DNA of 64,000 bases from VYFG01 sp965213885 (lineage in GTDB: Bacteria > Pseudomonadota > Gammaproteobacteria > Arenicellales > Poriferihabitantaceae), in the NCBI GenBank assembly GCA_965213885.1, contig OZ243919.1:1426001-1490000 (forward strand), written 5' to 3'. The position numbers and the translations under genes are program-made. Positions 62,976 to 64,000 of the stretch are shown one piece after another; positions within the stretch are counted from its first letter, which is position 1; the number at the start of each line of letters is the position of its first letter. Under the pieces are notes generated by a model. That model did not search any database and had not been told where the DNA came from. It saw only the letters and a program-made list of their open reading frames with translations.

Positions 62976-64000
62976 TCAGACGATTCCACCCATGCAGAGA
63001 TACTTCATTTCCAGATACTCGTCGATGCCGTGACTGGAGCCTTCACGGCCGATGCCGGATTGCTTGACACCGCCAAAAGGCGCAACCTCATTCGAGATAA
63101 TGCCCGTATTGATGCCCACGATCCCGTATTCCAGGGCTTCTGACACCCGCCAGGTACGGGCCAGGTCACGGCTGTAGAAATAGGCCGCGAGGCCGAATTC
63201 GGTATCGTTGGCCTGGTGAATGACTTCCGCTTCGTCCGAAAAGCGAAACAGCGGCGCCAGGGGGCCGAAGGTTTCTTCTCTGGCCACCTTCATTTCGGCG
63301 GAAACACCGGTCAGGACGGTGGGTTGGAAAAATGTGCCGCCCAGCGGATGCCTCCGACCCCCGAGTCTGATTTCCGCGCCCCGGCCAACGGCATCGGCGA
63401 TGTGATCCTCCACCTTCTCCACCGCGTTCATGTCGATCAGCGGCCCCTGGACGACGCCGTCCTTGAGTCCGTCACCGACCTGCATCTCCGCCACGGCTTC
63501 CACCAGCTTGGTCGCAAACTCCTCGTATACGCCGTCCTGGACATAGAGTCGGTTGCAGCAGACGCAGGTCTGACCGGCATTCCGGTATTTCGACAGGATC
63601 GCGCCTTCGACCGCCGCATCCACATCTGCGTCGTCGAATACGATGAAGGGTGCATTGCCGCCGAGTTCCAGGGCCACCCTGATCACGGAATTCGAGCACT
63701 GCCGCATCAACAGCCGGCCCACTTCCGTGGAACCCGTAAAACTGAGGTGCCGGACATGGGGATTGGACGTCATTTCATCGCCGATTTCGCCGGAGGACCC
63801 GGTCACGACACTGAGCACCCCGGCAGGCACACCTGCCCGCTCCGCCAGTTCACACAACGCCAGGGCCGACAGCGGTGTCTGGGTGGCGGGCTTGACCACC
63901 ACTGCACACCCCGCGGCAAGTGCCGGCGCCACCTTGCGGGTGATCATGGCAGACGGAAAATTCCATGGCGTGATGGCGACACAGACCCCGACCGGCTGTC
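62976..64000 (-). CDS. gabD: NAD(P)-dependent succinate-semialdehyde-type aldehyde dehydrogenase (partial)
   Basis: The frame continues off the right edge, so the N-terminus is missing; the visible part is about 340 residues. The edge reads QPVGVCVAITPWNFPSAM, followed by KVAPALAAGCAVVVKPATQT, HVRHLSFTGSTEVGRLLM, the general base in ALELGGNAPFIVFDDADVD, and the nucleophile in NAGQTCVCCNRLYVQDGVYE. The end GIISNEVAPFGGVKQSGIGR and EYLEMKYLCMGGI are typical of GabD-like enzymes that oxidise succinate or glutarate semialdehyde. Succinate semialdehyde arises from GABA, so a link with the putative amine catabolism at 16-29 kb is possible but distant. Confidence 0.9.
   Translation of the reverse strand, partial: QPVGVCVAITPWNFPSAMITRKVAPALAAGCAVVVKPATQTPLSALALCELAERAGVPAGVLSVVTGSSGEIGDEMTSNPHVRHLSFTGSTEVGRLLMRQCSNSVIRVALELGGNAPFIVFDDADVDAAVEGAILSKYRNAGQTCVCCNRLYVQDGVYEEFATKLVEAVAEMQVGDGLKDGVVQGPLIDMNAVEKVEDHIADAVGRGAEIRLGGRRHPLGGTFFQPTVLTGVSAEMKVAREETFGPLAPLFRFSDEAEVIHQANDTEFGLAAYFYSRDLARTWRVSEALEYGIVGINTGIISNEVAPFGGVKQSGIGREGSSHGIDEYLEMKYLCMGGIV

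Noticed and set aside
1..64000. tRNA, rRNA and CRISPR elements
   Set aside because: Intergenic regions were scanned by eye for tRNA T-loop/anticodon patterns and regularly spaced repeats; none was convincing. A tRNAscan or CRISPR search would be decisive.

Overview
The window reads as chromosomal DNA of a gammaproteobacterium, probably marine or environmental; rank below class cannot be fixed. Support: an rpoE-rseA-rseB sigma-E operon, guaB-guaA and tadA on one strand, the rnr-rlmB pair, hom near recJ, two-subunit pntAB transhydrogenase, Prc tail protease, and LpxL and MsbA of an LPS outer membrane. Most genes are GC-rich (roughly high-50s percent by eye, not computed). Lower-GC patches lie near 8.5-8.8, 15.0-16.1 and 30.6-34.0 kb. 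No rRNA, tRNA or CRISPR was recognised.

Layout. 1-8.4 kb: a leftward run with an SLC13/RCK transporter, pyruvate kinase, a PIG3-type quinone oxidoreductase, an acyl-CoA ligase pair of the succinyl-/malyl-CoA synthetase family, and the binding and small membrane subunits of a tripartite tricarboxylate transporter. A good promoter with a GntR-like palindrome precedes the transporter. Together these suggest uptake and CoA activation of a small carboxylate. 8.4-12.8 kb: an accessory patch with one secreted surface-type lipoprotein (TbpB/fHbp-like barrel) between two decayed IS1634-type transposase tails that share a 151-bp repeat. 12.8-16.1 kb: three glycosyltransferases. 16.2-22.9 kb: group II decarboxylase, lpxL, msbA, class III aminotransferase and a small membrane methyltransferase. 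23.1-29.1 kb: a single-frame fusion of a TetR-type regulator with a Rieske oxygenase, convergent with a complete potFGHI-type polyamine importer. 29.2-37.2 kb: a SCO1/SenC protein, tadA, then an apparent insert (VapBC, a decayed Fic fragment, ArsJ with its GAPDH) separating tadA from guaA-guaB. 37.4-43.4 kb: an ArsR-methyltransferase fusion, prc, avtA and a 2-phosphoglycerate-kinase-like protein. 43.4-57.9 kb: ppx, the sigma-E operon, recJ, hom, pdxJ, secreted MsrAB, ppk2, rlmB and rnr. 58-64 kb: pntAB, hisG with a clear bidirectional terminator, a LysM lipoprotein, and a semialdehyde dehydrogenase cut by the right edge.

The best candidate for something undescribed is the TetR-Rieske fusion (23098-24933). 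It sits between an aminotransferase/methyltransferase pair and a polyamine-type importer, and could be a regulator and oxygenase in one chain for a nitrogenous substrate. Next are the duplicated-ATP-cone 2-phosphoglycerate-kinase-like protein, the IS-flanked surface lipoprotein, the arsenic/toxin-antitoxin insert, and the carboxylate-CoA ligase locus with its palindromic operator.
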